64,000 nucleotides of DNA from Acanthopagrus latus (taxonomy: Eukaryota; Chordata; Actinopteri; Spariformes; Sparidae), in the NCBI RefSeq assembly GCF_904848185.1, contig NC_051051.1, positions 18,672,541-18,736,540 of the forward strand, given 5' to 3'. The notes beneath the pieces are model-generated. The model saw only the letters and a program-made list of their open reading frames with translations. It did no database searches and had not been told where the DNA came from. The translations under genes were made by a program, and so were the position numbers. Below are positions 10,746 through 22,900 of the stretch, in pieces. Positions within the stretch are counted from its first letter, which is position 1. The number at the start of each line of letters is the position of its first letter.

Positions 10746-13700
10746 CCCAAAGACATGTAGTCATTAATAATCATTTCAATAATGAAAATAATTCAAAGTA
10801 CCTTAATGCAAACACATTACAATCATGTTTATCTTGAAGGGTAGTTCCATTTTATTACAACTTATATCTTTATTCCCTTTATTTTGGCCATAAGTCCAAC
10901 CAAATATGACAACCTTGTACTCTCCAAAGTAACTGCTGAGATATAGGAAGATGGTGACTTCACAATTTAAATAAAATCCAACTAGAATTAACAACTGCTG
11001 TTCCTGAGCTATGGTATTGAATAATGGTGGTTCAGTGTATCCTTGATTTCACGTGGATATCTGTGCCAAGTTTAAATTAACGCATTCAAGGGGTTCTTGA
11101 AATAGCGACTTCAGAAGAATGCCTCCCACCACAGCTGTTGCCAGCACAGAGGAGTTAAAAACTCCAAGCGCCAGACACACAGTCAAGGTCAAGGGTTTAC
11201 ACACACTTGTAAAGAACATGTACATCACAGCAGTCTTGAATACCAATGATGTCTAGTGTCATAGTGTCATTTTTCTAATTTTATTGTTTTATGCATTAAT
11301 GCACAGTAAGATGGTAAGATTAAACAAACAGTGTAGTCACTCACTGCCTTTTTTGTGTCAATTTTTAGATAATATGCCCATTCTGCCTACAAAAACTGCA
11401 ATCAATGAGCACAACACCAGACAGATATGAATCACTGAACAAGTGATATGGACAGCAATTCATATACTGTATCTGGAACAAGGCTACATTTTATCCACAT
11501 TAACTAAATGTGTGGTTCCAGCTGGAGGAAATAAATCCAATATGATAAATGGGAACAAAAAGGATAAACCTTGTTTGATGGGTGACACGGTAGCAACAAC
11601 TTATCCAACCATTTTATTGTGAGGTATAGCTGAGACTGAGGCCTAAAAAAAACAAAAGTTTGGTTCCTGTTGGTTGTCAGTTGAGGTCATGGGTAGGTAG
11701 GGAATTTATTTAATTTTTTTATTTCATTTTTCCAGTGGCAGCGATTGATATATAAAAAGCAGCTAGCTGCTATGCAAGCAGCCATTGCTATGTTGTTACA
11801 TAGTCATAAATATGGACATGACATCTACACATGGAGATAGTATCGACATTACATCTACACTGCTCAATCATTGCTTTTTGTAAACAAAACAAGGCAACAA
11901 GAAAAAAGTGTTCGCTCCTGTGGCTATAGTGGGATCTCAGCCGCTCCACCTTACCCTAAAGGATTTTCCAGAAATAAACAGAGGTGAGTGGCTGCCTGCA
12001 GAAATATAAACTTTATACGTCTTTTCCACACTATTTGAGTTAAATGCACTGTGGTGTTTTGTTTAGGAGCTAACTTGCATTCGATAGGTCTTGGAATGAT
12101 TCTCAAAAAGTGGTTAAAACGATTGTCCCCATAGGTTAGCGTTGTAGCAATTCAGAAGCGCTCAGAGCCAGGGTAGATCTACAGCAGGGGTGTAGCAAGC
12201 TTTTCAAAAGTACGGGGGATGATGTGGTGGTGGTGTTTTTTTTTGTTTGTTTTTTTTTAAATTGGGGCGGGGGGTATGTAACTCTGTTACTGTGATGATA
12301 AATAACACTTAAATATTGAATCTGTGTCTATAATAACCACAGCCTAACATGTAAATGTAACATCTGTCTTGGTTCATTTAATTCAATTCTAAATATGGAC
12401 AACTGACTGCATAATATATGAATCAGAAACAGGAATACTTTATTGATCCACGATGAGAAATTGCAGCGTTACAGCTACTCCCATTCAAAGTCAAGAATAT
12501 TCAGAAGAATAGTAATAATAATAATAATAATAATGGTGATGATGATAATAATAAACTATATATACAGCTCACATTTCTGATAGAAGCCTACTGCAACTTT
12601 ACTTTTATTTTGCCATTAAATGTTGTTTATATTATCATATTTTGTAATGTTATTTCATGGAGTTTATCACTTCACTGCTAACAGAAAAGAGAGCTGCTCA
12701 CTGCCAGTTGCAACTTCTTATCTTGATCGGCAGACTTTGTACATTTTTTGTTATGATTGTTATTATTAGTACTTAAATTATCAAAAATCACAGTTACTTG
12801 TCAGGATTAAGTTATTATACACATATTCAATATTTAACTGTCATGTATCATCACAGTAACAGTGTTACATACATTGGCAGCTGTAAACACATAAAAACAT
12901 AATAACCGGTTTGGTGTCGACCTGTATACTGAACATAAGGAGTAGCTAACGTTTATAATCTTCAGAGAATGTTACAGATGTTGTTTTTGTTTCCTATCTG
13001 TTTCCTGAATATGTCCGTACGTGTGTGAATATGTAAATAAGACAATAACTAATAGCACTTTTTAGAGGGAGCTTTATAAAGTTCACTCCATGGACTCTTA
13101 TCAGTTCACGGGGCAGAGCTGCCGGCGACATATCGCAGCCGCGGGCCAACCCGCTCAGTGAGGCGTCTTTGTCTATGTGGATCTGTGCCGGTGTCTATGA
13201 ACCTAGCTAGTTCCCACCTCATTAACATAGGCGGAACAATAAATCTAACACAAAAAGAGAGGTAGGACTTAAGGCTGAACAGCCAATCATCAGCCGGTCA
13301 GACCCAAAGCCGGTGTCATGTTTGAAGCAGCAAAAGGAGAGGGACGGGGAGAGGAAACCGCAGCAAGAGCAGACACAGAGCGGCCAGAGAAACTGAGTGA
13401 CTGCAGTGAGCCGTTTGTGCAAAACCACGGAAAAACTGCAGAAAAAGTGTGGGTGTTGAACCGTCTCATAACCGTATCAAGCTCATAAAATAATTTGTGT
13501 CGCACATCAATTGACGGTCAGAAACCGGAACCAAACTAAAAATTTTTTTAGACCTGAGCACACTGGAATTGTCAGTAATAACCCCTCATTACAGAGGAAA
13601 GTCTGAGGTTAAAGTTGTTAAAAACATCTGTCTTACCCTCTGATTGTGTGCCCTGTTTGACTTCTATTTAACAATGTCATCATGTCATGAGATCTCAACA

Positions 13701-14531
13701 ATTGATTTGTGGGGATCTATGATACAGTATCTGACAATGGCCAAACCAATAAAAACCTATAAAAATAATGTACATGTTGTGGCAGGGCTCTAGACTGTGA
13801 CCAAAGTGGTGCAATGTGCAGGATAGAATTTTATGTGGCCCAATGTGGGACTAACACCACCCGGCAGAGTTAGAGAGCCCCGAGCTTTGGACACTACAGT
13901 TCCAGACCCACAGATCCAGTCAGCCCTCTGTCAATGCTTTGATAACCTTACACAGTGGTTAGCTTAATATTTTGAAGCTACATTAGCTATGTACTATCAA
14001 CTGGGTAAGCTGTACTCTGTAACACACCACATTACTACATCACTCACATTAGCACACCTTGCAAGAAGAGTAGCTGTTGGTGTCATTTTCTTCGGTCTAA
14101 AATTAGTAAGACTAATTAGTAAAGCTAGTTGGCAAATTGTATGGTGGATGCTGTTCATGTCTAGTGTGAAACCAAAATTCAATGGTGACTTATTTGAAAT
14201 TACTAGTTAACTTATGTATGTGTTGTATGTATATGCATATCTTAAGTTACTTAATGTATGTGACATAAGTTACTTGCAGTTGTAGCTATTTTAGTTAGTT
14301 GTAGCTATTTTAACCCAAACCACAATAATAACCACAAGTATTTTTGTTGTCTAAACTTAACCAAACTGCAAGTGTATGATTAAGGGCTGGGGAGCCTGTC
14401 ACTGGTACAGGTCAAGTTACGTTGGGAACAGTGATACATGTCGCTTTGGGAGTCACTGGCAAATGACCTCATCCGATGTTAGGTATGAGGATGTGTTGAA
14501 TCGTGAGAAAGCTTGTAGCACCAAACATTAG
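10746..14531. other. Presumed last intron or flank: mostly unassigned
   Basis: No coding homology. A TAA/TGA-type simple repeat lies at about 12508-12552. CAGGGCTCTAGACTGTGACC at 13784-13803 looks like a lone hAT terminus. The segment near 13175-13190 (GAGGCGTCTTTGTCTATG) resembles the end of the MITE found at 14767-15220. Otherwise nothing supportable. Confidence 0.4.
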
Positions 14532-14766
14532 TCCGGTATGGGCATAGAATACTGCCATTAATCACACGTGCACGCATTGAGACCTGCGAGCACAAATCAA
14601 ACATCCGCATTTTTTTCCCCCCCGAGCACTTTTCCAAGCACTTGCGAGCTATTTTTTATCCTGCATCTCTGTCCCCAGAGAAAAACAGCTCGAGCGTGTG
14701 CAGAGTCCGCTCCCAATACTTTCCCCTGCTCGGCGCGCGCACAGAATGCTCGGGGGCACAGAGTCA

Positions 14767-15220
14767 TAATATATGTAGACACCTCATAGACTGATGCTGC
14801 CTATTGGAGCTGACGTATCAGTGTGGGCGCCATCTTGCATGGGTCTCCAATGCGACCCCCCTGCATTTATTTCTACTGAGGAAGGTGCATCCACAACTGC
14901 AATAATTATAACCTCCCGAATTTTTACCGGATTTTCACACGGTTACAAACCACAGAGATTTAGTTATGATACAGGGCGCTCTCACAAAAATCATTTGAAA
15001 AAAAACCAAAAAAAACTTACTTGTGAAAGGTAATCTCCAGCAATCTGGTAACAACACTGCACCAGTTATTAGCCCTAAACTGCACAAAATACAGTCATAG
15101 TTGCTCACTCTCCGTTGATTCTGATTTACTCTGGTGCTAGCCTACAGTGAGGAGACCCAACCAAGATGGCGGAGACGTGGGATTACGTTCCAGCACGCCA
15201 TGAGGCGTCTATGTATATTA
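14767..15220. mobile_element. Nested MITE, about 454 bp
   Basis: TAATATATGTAGACACCTCA at the left is inverted at the right as TGAGGCGTCTATGTATATTA. Next inward, GGCGCCATCTTGCATGGGTCTCC pairs with GGAGACCCAACCAAGATGGCGG. It interrupts the left arm of the surrounding fold-back element, because the right arm lacks it. No coding capacity. Confidence 0.7.
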
Positions 15221-15427
15221 TGTCTATGTGGGGGCATGCCACTCACCATTGTCTGAGTGCTGGCTTGTCTTTCCTCCATTGTTGACATTAATCTGATAAA
15301 ATACTGATCATTTTTTGTAACTTGGACCCTGTTGCACATAGACATTTTTTATTTTGGTAAAGCTGTTTTGTTCATATTCATATTCTTATAATATTAAAAC
15401 ATAAAATAATAAACATTATAATAATAA

Positions 15428-15448
15428 TCTCTCTGGAAAAGCAAGGAA

Positions 15449-15479
<31 letters not shown>

Positions 15480-16509
15480 CTGTTCCTCAAATATCTCTGC
15501 GGATCAGGATCAGACTGACCTGAGAGTTTCAACATAGCTGCTGTTTGGTTCAAGGGTGTGCAACGTAGGATTTATTTGGACAACAATGATACCATTAATA
15601 AATGATTTCATAAATGCTTTACAGAGCTCGCTTCCACGACATGCAACAAGCAGATTTATACCTGCAGTGGTGCGACCCGGACCAGGATTTTGCTGGCGGT
15701 TCGGTCTCCTTCTGTTCTGTGTATCTGAACTGACTGTTGTGGAGTAAAGTGACTAAACGAGTCCGGACTGAGTCTGTTTGTGTCTGAGGAGATCCGGAGA
15801 CATGCAGACAACAAAATGTAATTGGAACCTGGATGTTGCTGCTAGCCGTTAGGCCACCCACACGGCCCAAGTTCTGAGTCGACGGACGCACCGGCAAGTC
15901 CAAAACTACACTTAGAGTAAATAATGTCCGCCACGCTTTTTCGCGAACATTGCCGTCACGTTTGCTTTGTGTCTGGTTAAGGAAGAAACGGTAAAAACAG
16001 GCTTTTGTCACGAAAGTGTCCAAGCAGCAAGTTTGGTTGTTGAGGAACGGGAAGTAGTGGGAGGGACGTAAACGGATGAATGACAACAACTGTCGCGTAG
16101 AGAGACAGCAATATTGAGAGTTGAGAGATTTGTGACATTTAGCGTGTTTGGAGTGTATAGTTAGTGTGTTATGTAGTGTTTGGTGTAGTGTGTTTAGTGT
16201 GTAGCTGAGTCGGTTTTTTGTTTAATGAGTCAAAACAATGAGGACACTGCTGAATGTGGAGCAGGCAGTGCAGCTCTTCATTCAGCTAGAAGAAGCTCAG
16301 GCAGACCTGAGCATTGCCTGCATTTAAATGTAAATAGTTACATATTACTTTGTAATTAAAAAAATATATATATAATATAATATATAATATATGCACATAT
16401 TTAGCAAACAACAATTTATATTTGCATTATAAGTAATAAAAAAATTGTTTGTTAAACATATTTGTGGTTTTCACAGTAAAAAAAGGAACTTTTTCTACTA
16501 CTTAATACA

Positions 16510-16546
<37 letters not shown>

Positions 16547-16761
16547 CACCAAGTAAATAGTTTTTAAGGTGAAATATAATGTCAAAATCAAAAATGGTCA
16601 AAAACGGCCACTTATACCCTGGAATGTCAGATTTGACAACATACCTAAATATCCCGTAGGTCCCACCTTCGAACACAGCCTCATTTGGCCATCTATGAAA
16701 AAGCTACTTAACCTCCCACTTTTCTATAGGAATACATATTTTCTACGGGCACTGCATGAGT
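15428..16761 (+). mobile_element. Helitron/Helentron-like non-autonomous element, copy 1
   Basis: Begins TCTCTCTGGAAAAGCAAGGAATC with a GT microsatellite (15451-15479) and ends after CCACTTTTCTATAGGAATAC ... GGGCACTGCATGAGT. It is collinear over about 1.3 kb with the copy at 40528-41953, and its last 310 bp with 51530-51911. It has no inverted termini and inserts within an AATAAT run of the fold-back arm, which fits a rolling-circle element better than a cut-and-paste one. The family assignment is an inference from the end sequences. No coding frame of note. Confidence 0.6.
16508..16545. repeat. (TAA)n microsatellite
   Basis: About 12 AAT/TAA units inside copy 1 of the Helentron-like element. 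The corresponding position of copy 2 lacks the array, so it expanded after the copies separated. Confidence 0.9.
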
Positions 16762-18209
16762 AATAATAAAGATAGAAGGCCTGTAGTTAATAATAGGCAT
16801 CAGCAACTCTCGGAATGAGAGCAGCACATAAGCCTATGTCCAGGTGCAGATGTGTATGGGAGAGGCTTTTATTTAATTCTGAACAAATCTTATGCTCAGC
16901 AAAGATGGAAAAATATAATATAATCATTATTGCTGTTTAAAAGAGTTATAGAGACAAAGATCCGGATCTGGAGCACACATTCATTTAAGTTTACTAGCGA
17001 TTAAACTTATAAATAAATGTGTTGTTCCAACCACAGACTGTAGCCATACAGGCTCCAGCTCTTTCCTTGGGTCAGTCCGAGCTCTCAATGCGAGTTAGGC
17101 AAAGATGGCCATGGACACTCTTTTTAAGAGACACAAGATTGATGTGCAGAATAAGAAATAATGTAAAATGATGAGACTGTCGTACAGCAGGTGGCGTTAT
17201 GCACCTGACAATTGTTCTTGTTCCACCTGTTCGTCAGTAACCATGGCTGACTGCAGGGAGGTAACATTAATTTCATATCTAAGAAAAGCATAGCTTGCTG
17301 TATCATTTACTTTGATTGACAGACAATACAGATACTTTAATACATATTGTGGTACTTGCTATAGGCTTATGTGCTGCTCTCATATCTCGAGTTGCTGATG
17401 CCTATTATTAACTACAGGCCTTCTATCTGTATAATTATTATTATTACATTTATTATTTTATTTTTTTAATATTACATTTATAATTTTCAGGGAGAAAGAA
17501 GTAGCCTAGATTGAGAATATGAACAAAACAGTTTTACCAAAATAAAAATGCCTGTGTGCAACAGGGTTCAAGTTACAAAACATTATCAGCATTTTATCAG
17601 ATTAATGTCAACAATGGAGGAAAGACAAGACAGCACTCAGACAAACATACTGAAGTTCATTGCTCTGTGTGACACTTTTGCAAACGTTCAAATCAAGACA
17701 CCAAATCACAATACATGTCATTCAGGCATTCAGGGCTGTGTGGTTTGTCCCATTTGTCCTAGTGGTGTTGCCGTACCCTGCTATCCAATTGGTGAATATG
17801 CTCAACCAATTATATTCGGGGATACAATGGTGATTGGCATGCCCCCAGGCCCGCCCCCTTACTGAAATAAACCGCCCACTAAAAAAAATCACTTGCATGC
17901 AAGCAGGGGGAAAGTTTTCCGAGCAAGGAGAGAAGAGTTTCTTGAGCGAGCAGTCTGTGCGTGCGCGAGCAGGGGAAAGTATTGTGAGTGGACTCTGCGC
18001 ATGCTTGAGCTGTTTTTCTCCAGGGGCCAGAGATGCAGGATAAAAAATAGCTCACGAGTGCTTGGAAAAGCGGAAAAAAACAATGCCCGTGCTGATGTTT
18101 AATTTGCACACACGGATCTTTTATTTGCGCACACAGTTTTATTGCATGATTTACAGCAGTATTTTATGCCCATAATCCGGAGCCCTGTGTGGTATACTAA
18201 TAACATATA

Positions 18210-19771
18210 CAGGTGCTGGTCATATAATTAGAATATCATGAAAAAGTTGATTTATTTCAGTAATTCCATTCAAAAAGTGAAACTTGTATATTATATTCAT
18301 TCATTACACACAGACTGATATATTTCAAATGTTTATTTCTTTTCATTTTGATGATTACTACTGACAACTAATGAAAATCCCAAATTAAGTATCTCAGAAA
18401 ATTAGAATATTACTTAAGACCAATAAAAAAAAAAAGGTTTTCTAGAAATGTTGGCCAACTGAAAAGTATGAACATGAAAAGTATGAGCATGTACAGCACT
18501 CAGTACTTAGTTGGGGTTCCTTTTGCCTGAATTACTGCAGCAGTGCAGCGTGGCATGGAGTCGATCAGTCTGTGGCACTGCTCAGCTGTTAAGAGAGCCC
18601 AGGTTGCTCTGATAGTGGCCTTCAGCTCTTCTGCATTGTTGGGTCTGGCATATCGCATCTTCCTCTTCACAATACCCCATAGATTTTCTATGGGGTTAAG
18701 GTCAGGTGAGTTTTCTGACCAATTAAGAACACGGATACCATGGTCCTTAAACCAGGTAGTGGTAGCTTTGGCACTGTGTGCAGGTGCCAAGTCCTGTTGG
18801 AAAATGAAATCTGCATCTCCATAAAGATGCTGCTGGTCAGCAGCAGGAAGCATGAAGTGCTCTAAAACTTCCTGGTAGACGGCTGTGTTGACCCTGGATC
18901 TCAGAAAACACAGTGGACCAACACCAGTAGATGACATGGCACCCCAAACCATCACTGACTGTGGACACTTTACACTGGACTTCAAGCAACGTGGATTCTG
19001 TGCCTCTCCTCTCTTCCTCCAGACTCTGGGACCTTGATTTCCAAAGGAAATGCAAACTTTACTTTCATCAGAGAACATAACTTTGGACCACTCAGCAGCA
19101 GTCCAGTCCTTTTTGTCTTTATCCCAGGCGAGATGCTGCTGACACTGTCTCTTGTTCAAGAGTGGCTTGACACAAAGAATGCAACAGCTGAAACCCATGT
19201 CTTGCATATATCTGACCCCAGCTTCAGCCCACTCTTTGTGAATCTCCCCCACATTTTTGAATGGGTTTTGTTTCACAATCCTCTCCAGGGTGCGGTTATC
19301 CCTATTGCTTGTACACCTTTTTCTGTCACGTCTTTCCCTTCCCTTCACCTCGCCATTAATTTGCTTGGACACAGAGCTCTGTGAACAGCCAGCCTCTTTA
19401 GCAATGACCTTTTGTGTCTTGCCCTCCTTGTGCAAGGTGTCAATGGTCGTCTTTTGGACAACTGTCAAGTCAGCAGTCTTCCACATGATTGTACAGAACT
19501 AGACTGAGAGACCATTTAAAGGCCTTTGCAGGTGTTTTGAGTGTGTGTGGCACCAGGTGTCTTCAATATTGAACCTTTTCACAATATTCTAATTTTATGA
19601 GATACTGAATTTGGTCACCAAAATTATCATCAAAATTGAAAGCAACAAACACTTGAAATATATCAGTCTGTGTGGAATGAATGTGTACATTATACAAGTT
19701 TAACTTTTTGAATGGAATTACTGAAATAAATAAACTTTTTCATGGTATTCTAATTATATGACCAGCACCTG
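18210..19771 (-). mobile_element. Tc1-type transposon, 1562 bp, nearly complete
   Basis: Inverted terminal repeats start CAGGTGCTGGTCATATAATT on both sides and remain recognisably inverted for roughly 140-160 bp (18210-about 18360; about 19615-19771), with scattered mismatches. The element is flanked by TA on each side (18208-18209 and 19772-19773), the Tc1/mariner target duplication. It carries one long minus-strand transposase frame. It lies between the ALCAM stop-codon exon and the distal 3' region, transcribed in the same direction as ALCAM. Confidence 0.95.
18500..19486 (-). CDS. Tc1/mariner transposase, uninterrupted 328-codon frame
   Basis: Starts at an ATG (19486) with a paired-like helix-turn-helix (KTTIDTLHKEGKTQKVIAKE, then CSQSSVSKQI). 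The DD34E catalytic core is readable: VMFSDES (first Asp), FIFQQDLAPAH (second Asp) and NSPDLNPIENLWG (Glu), with the glycine-rich SFGNQGPRVWRK between. The protein ends PTKY, as usual for the family. Length is slightly under the usual 340 or so. The shortfall is between EWAEAGV and RYMQDMG, where the second DNA-binding helix-turn-helix should contain about a dozen more residues. The frame has no stops, so the copy is young, but this deletion probably impairs DNA binding. Enzyme activity is not implied. Confidence 0.93.
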   Translation of the reverse strand: MWKTADLTVVQKTTIDTLHKEGKTQKVIAKEAGCSQSSVSKQINGEVKGRERRDRKRCTSNRDNRTLERIVKQNPFKNVGEIHKEWAEAGVRYMQDMGFSCCILCVKPLLNKRQCQQHLAWDKDKKDWTAAEWSKVMFSDESKVCISFGNQGPRVWRKRGEAQNPRCLKSSVKCPQSVMVWGAMSSTGVGPLCFLRSRVNTAVYQEVLEHFMLPAADQQHLYGDADFIFQQDLAPAHSAKATTTWFKDHGIRVLNWSENSPDLNPIENLWGIVKRKMRYARPNNAEELKATIRATWALLTAEQCHRLIDSMPRCTAAVIQAKGTPTKY

Positions 19772-19871
19772 TATAATGACATTTAACTATTTCAAAATTT
19801 GCACTTGAATTTAATTGTAACTTCATTAGACTGCCTTCTTGTCTATGCATATCAAAAATGACAATTCTTAC

Positions 19872-19990
19872 CTCTTTTATTCCATGTAGTAAAACCGAAG
19901 TGCTGTTACACGCTGTGGTTGTTCTCCTCTAATTTCTTGCTCTCCTCAGGTGTTCCCTCCTCCTTCTCATTAGTTTTCCAGCTCCCTTGT
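19872..19990 (-). CDS. alcam: ALCAM exon 15: cytoplasmic tail, stop, start of 3' UTR
   Basis: The acceptor is CACCACAG|ACAAGG. The split codon AG|A gives Arg, then QGSWKTNEKEEGTP, EESKKLEENNHSV and TAA at 19906-19908. The KKLEENNH block is a hallmark of the ALCAM tail, and the upstream basic/Trp stretch is the juxtamembrane part that in mammals contacts ERM/syntenin-type adaptors. The exon runs on to a donor AGAG|GTAAGAATT at 19872, so an intron interrupts the 3' UTR only 34 nt after the stop, inside the distance normally tolerated by nonsense-mediated decay. Confidence 0.92.
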
Positions 19991-22900
19991 CTGTGGTGAA
20001 TACAGGATTACAAGATCGTGATGCACCTCTAAAGAATAACGTTCTCACCCCAGACAGCATAGTCAGCCACTTCCCAGAAGGTTGCAAACTCATCTTTTCA
20101 GTATGCACATACCTCATAAGAACTCTCTCCTCTGAACTCAAACCTGCATCTGCTGTATTTCCATCTGGCCCTGAAAACCTCCAACCCTAAATCCTCAGCT
20201 GAATATCAGTAATTTGACATACGTAACATGTAATTAACTGTGGTGCACCGCCACGGCAAAATAAAAGCCGCCACACCTTAAAAATTCAGTGTTTCCCATA
20301 CATTGATTAATAATTCTGCCTTTCAAATGCATATCGAAGTATCAGTCAGTCTCTTTTGTTTTCATTACATTTAATGACTTCAGTAATGCTAATTCAGGGC
20401 TGTATTAGTGAAAATAATAATTATATGAAGCTGTTTTCGGACCTGGAGCAGTGAGCTTCACACGCTCGGAGGCTCCTCCACTCGCACACACACATGCACG
20501 TGGTGACAGATGGTGGGTCTGTGTGCCGCTCCGAAGCAGCCATGAATTAGTTACAAAATGACAAAAATGTCATCTATGACTGACTGTTATGGTGAGTTGA
20601 AGAGTATCAGAAACATCTAGTTTGTTATTGTATATTCACAAAAAAAATCCGATTTCATGTAAAACTGTTGGCATTAATAAATCTGGTGTTAGAGAAAGGA
20701 AATATTTTACCGTCGTCTTCCACCGCAGTCCTTTACGTTAACTAGCATGATGGATGTTTAGCTTGATAATTAGCTAGAGGATTAAAATGGTCACTTAGAT
20801 CAGAGTCCTGCACGGGTCTTATTTTGCAAACCCGCACCCACCTGAACCCGCCATGCTTAAAACCGCATCTGACCAGTTTTCTGACAGTAGCACAAATCAC
20901 ATTCCGTACCTGAGCCGACCCGCTATAAAATCATACCGACTCCCGAAGGAAAATGGGACAGACTCAATTTTTAAAAATGAATCGAAGGAATCGGAGTTCT
21001 GGGAGGGCGCAAGCACACATGAATAAGCTCATATAAAAGCCCCTCCGCCGCTGCCGCCACAGTACCAGAAAATACTAGAGGAAACACTGTGTAATAATTT
21101 CAGGGCAGACATTATTCAATCTATTGTCAGAGACAGTGGCTGTAACTTGACCACCTTTTCTTGTGATTATTATACCAAATCTACTCTCAAGACTATAAAT
21201 TGTGGTTTCTCCTTCTGTTTAGAAAGGCTTGCCAACTACCCTAAAGCAGTGCTACCAGGAACTGAGAAGACACTTACGGTTCAAACTTAAAATGTAAAAG
21301 TGCGCCTTTCTATACCTTGAATTTTTCATGTAGAGCCAGTAGATGAGTCCCACCATGGTGGCAGCTATTAGAAGGCCTGCCACGACACCAACTATGAGCT
21401 TTGCCTGGTCATCTGAATCCTGCCGAAAGTCTGAAAATAGATAGGCATAATCAGTATTCTGCTTCAGCTTCCCAACGGAGTACTTATGCAGGCTCTTATG
21501 CAAACACAGACACTGAAATCATAAAATCAAAGAACTAGGAAAAAAGTTTCCTCAGTAAATTATTCTCTGTGCTGCTCTTTGTGAACATTTTAGTTTGGGC
21601 TACACTACAGAGAGCCAGAGTCCTTTTCAAACTCACTACAGTTCCATAAATCACACAATAAACTTTCTTCTGCGAACACTTTATTGCTTTGCCTCAAGTT
21701 TACCATACTGAGTTGAGTTGTGTTTATAGTCTCGGAACAGCAGTGTAAAATGAAATGTTTTGGTCACCCAAAAGTGATAACTCAGTCATTATTTACACAC
21801 CCAAATGTGATGCAAAGTTGGTAGAAGTTTCATAAGCTTCACAGCAAAACAACATTCTCCTAAACAACTGAAGTAGCTGGGGACAAAATGTATATGTCCC
21901 ATTAAGATCCCTTATTGATGTAAAAAAGTTGTTGCTTACATCCTCAATGTAGTCATATGTGCTCATACACCCACTTTAGAGGGAGGTAATGCGTTTAGCG
22001 TATCAGCAACAGAAAAGATTTTAGCTTTGGAAAAAAGGATGCAAAAACGTCTTTTTAAATCAATTTGGGATCTTTGGACTTTTGGAGTCTTGTATAAGGC
22101 CAGACAAGCTGTATGGAGAGACACTACATGTGACTTCCCAAAGGAGAGCGTGTGTGCAGGATCAATGGAGACTGTCATTTTTTCAACTACAGAATAATTG
22201 CAGGTTACAGGAATTGTAAATGGTGGGTGATGGGAGACTGACTGCAGCTTAAATGAACAGAAAGGTTATCACTCATCCATTAGTTTTGAAATGAACCATC
22301 TACATCAGATACATCAAGTTACTTAAGTTTCATTTGTTAAATAGGCTTTATAACTCAAATATGTCTATTTATGGAGGATCAAATAATGTACTTTAAATAC
22401 AGTGCACGGTAATACTGCATAACAACCACTGATAATAAATGGTAAATGTGATGGTAATCAAACTTTCACTGTTAACTAACAATGAGTTACTAATAATACT
22501 TTGTAAACAGTGGATGAATATTGTTTAGTACATCTCTTATTTGGATGGCCATTATAAATTTGCAACAGATGTCATGAAATATAAATCAGTGTTCAATAAT
22601 TCATTCAATTCAATATAAATTTACCATATATTGATGATTATTATCAAGTGTTACCAAATGGCCATGGGTTTGATGACTGTGTTTCCTCATTAAACAAAAC
22701 TGTCAACAGTCCTTTAATAATCATCAGGTGCTCAATGTATTGCCTCCGCATCTGAGAGCTCCTGAATGCGTTAGTCAGTTGAAAGAGAGGGTAATGAGGT
22801 ATGGGTGCATGGTCACACACACTATTGTTTGAAGGTGAAAGGATGGATATGGGTTTAAATGACGAGAGAGGGAAAGGTGTTTACTGGATGCTTAATTAAA

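Larger units (their letters stand above)
14532..18181. mobile_element. Fold-back DNA element with long inverted arms and nested insertions
   Basis: The outer ends are inverted copies: TCCGGTATGGGCATAGAATACTGC on the left and, reversed, TCCGGATTATGGGCATAAAATACTGC on the right. The match continues inward in order: a TTTTCCAAGCACT/GAGCTATTTTTTATCCTGCATCTCT block, CAATACTTTCCCCTGCTCG, GGGGGCATGCCA, a TCTTTCCTCCATTGTTGACATT block, TGTTTTGTTCATATTC and GATAGAAGGCCTGTAGTTAA. The arms end near 16837 and 17361, leaving a 523-bp loop with no coding sequence. The left arm is interrupted by a MITE (14767-15220) and a Helentron-like element (15428-16761). The right arm has about 190 bp (17640-17835) not present on the left. 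A non-autonomous DNA transposon; the right end continues AGCCCTG, recalling hAT CAGGGCT termini. Confidence 0.75.
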
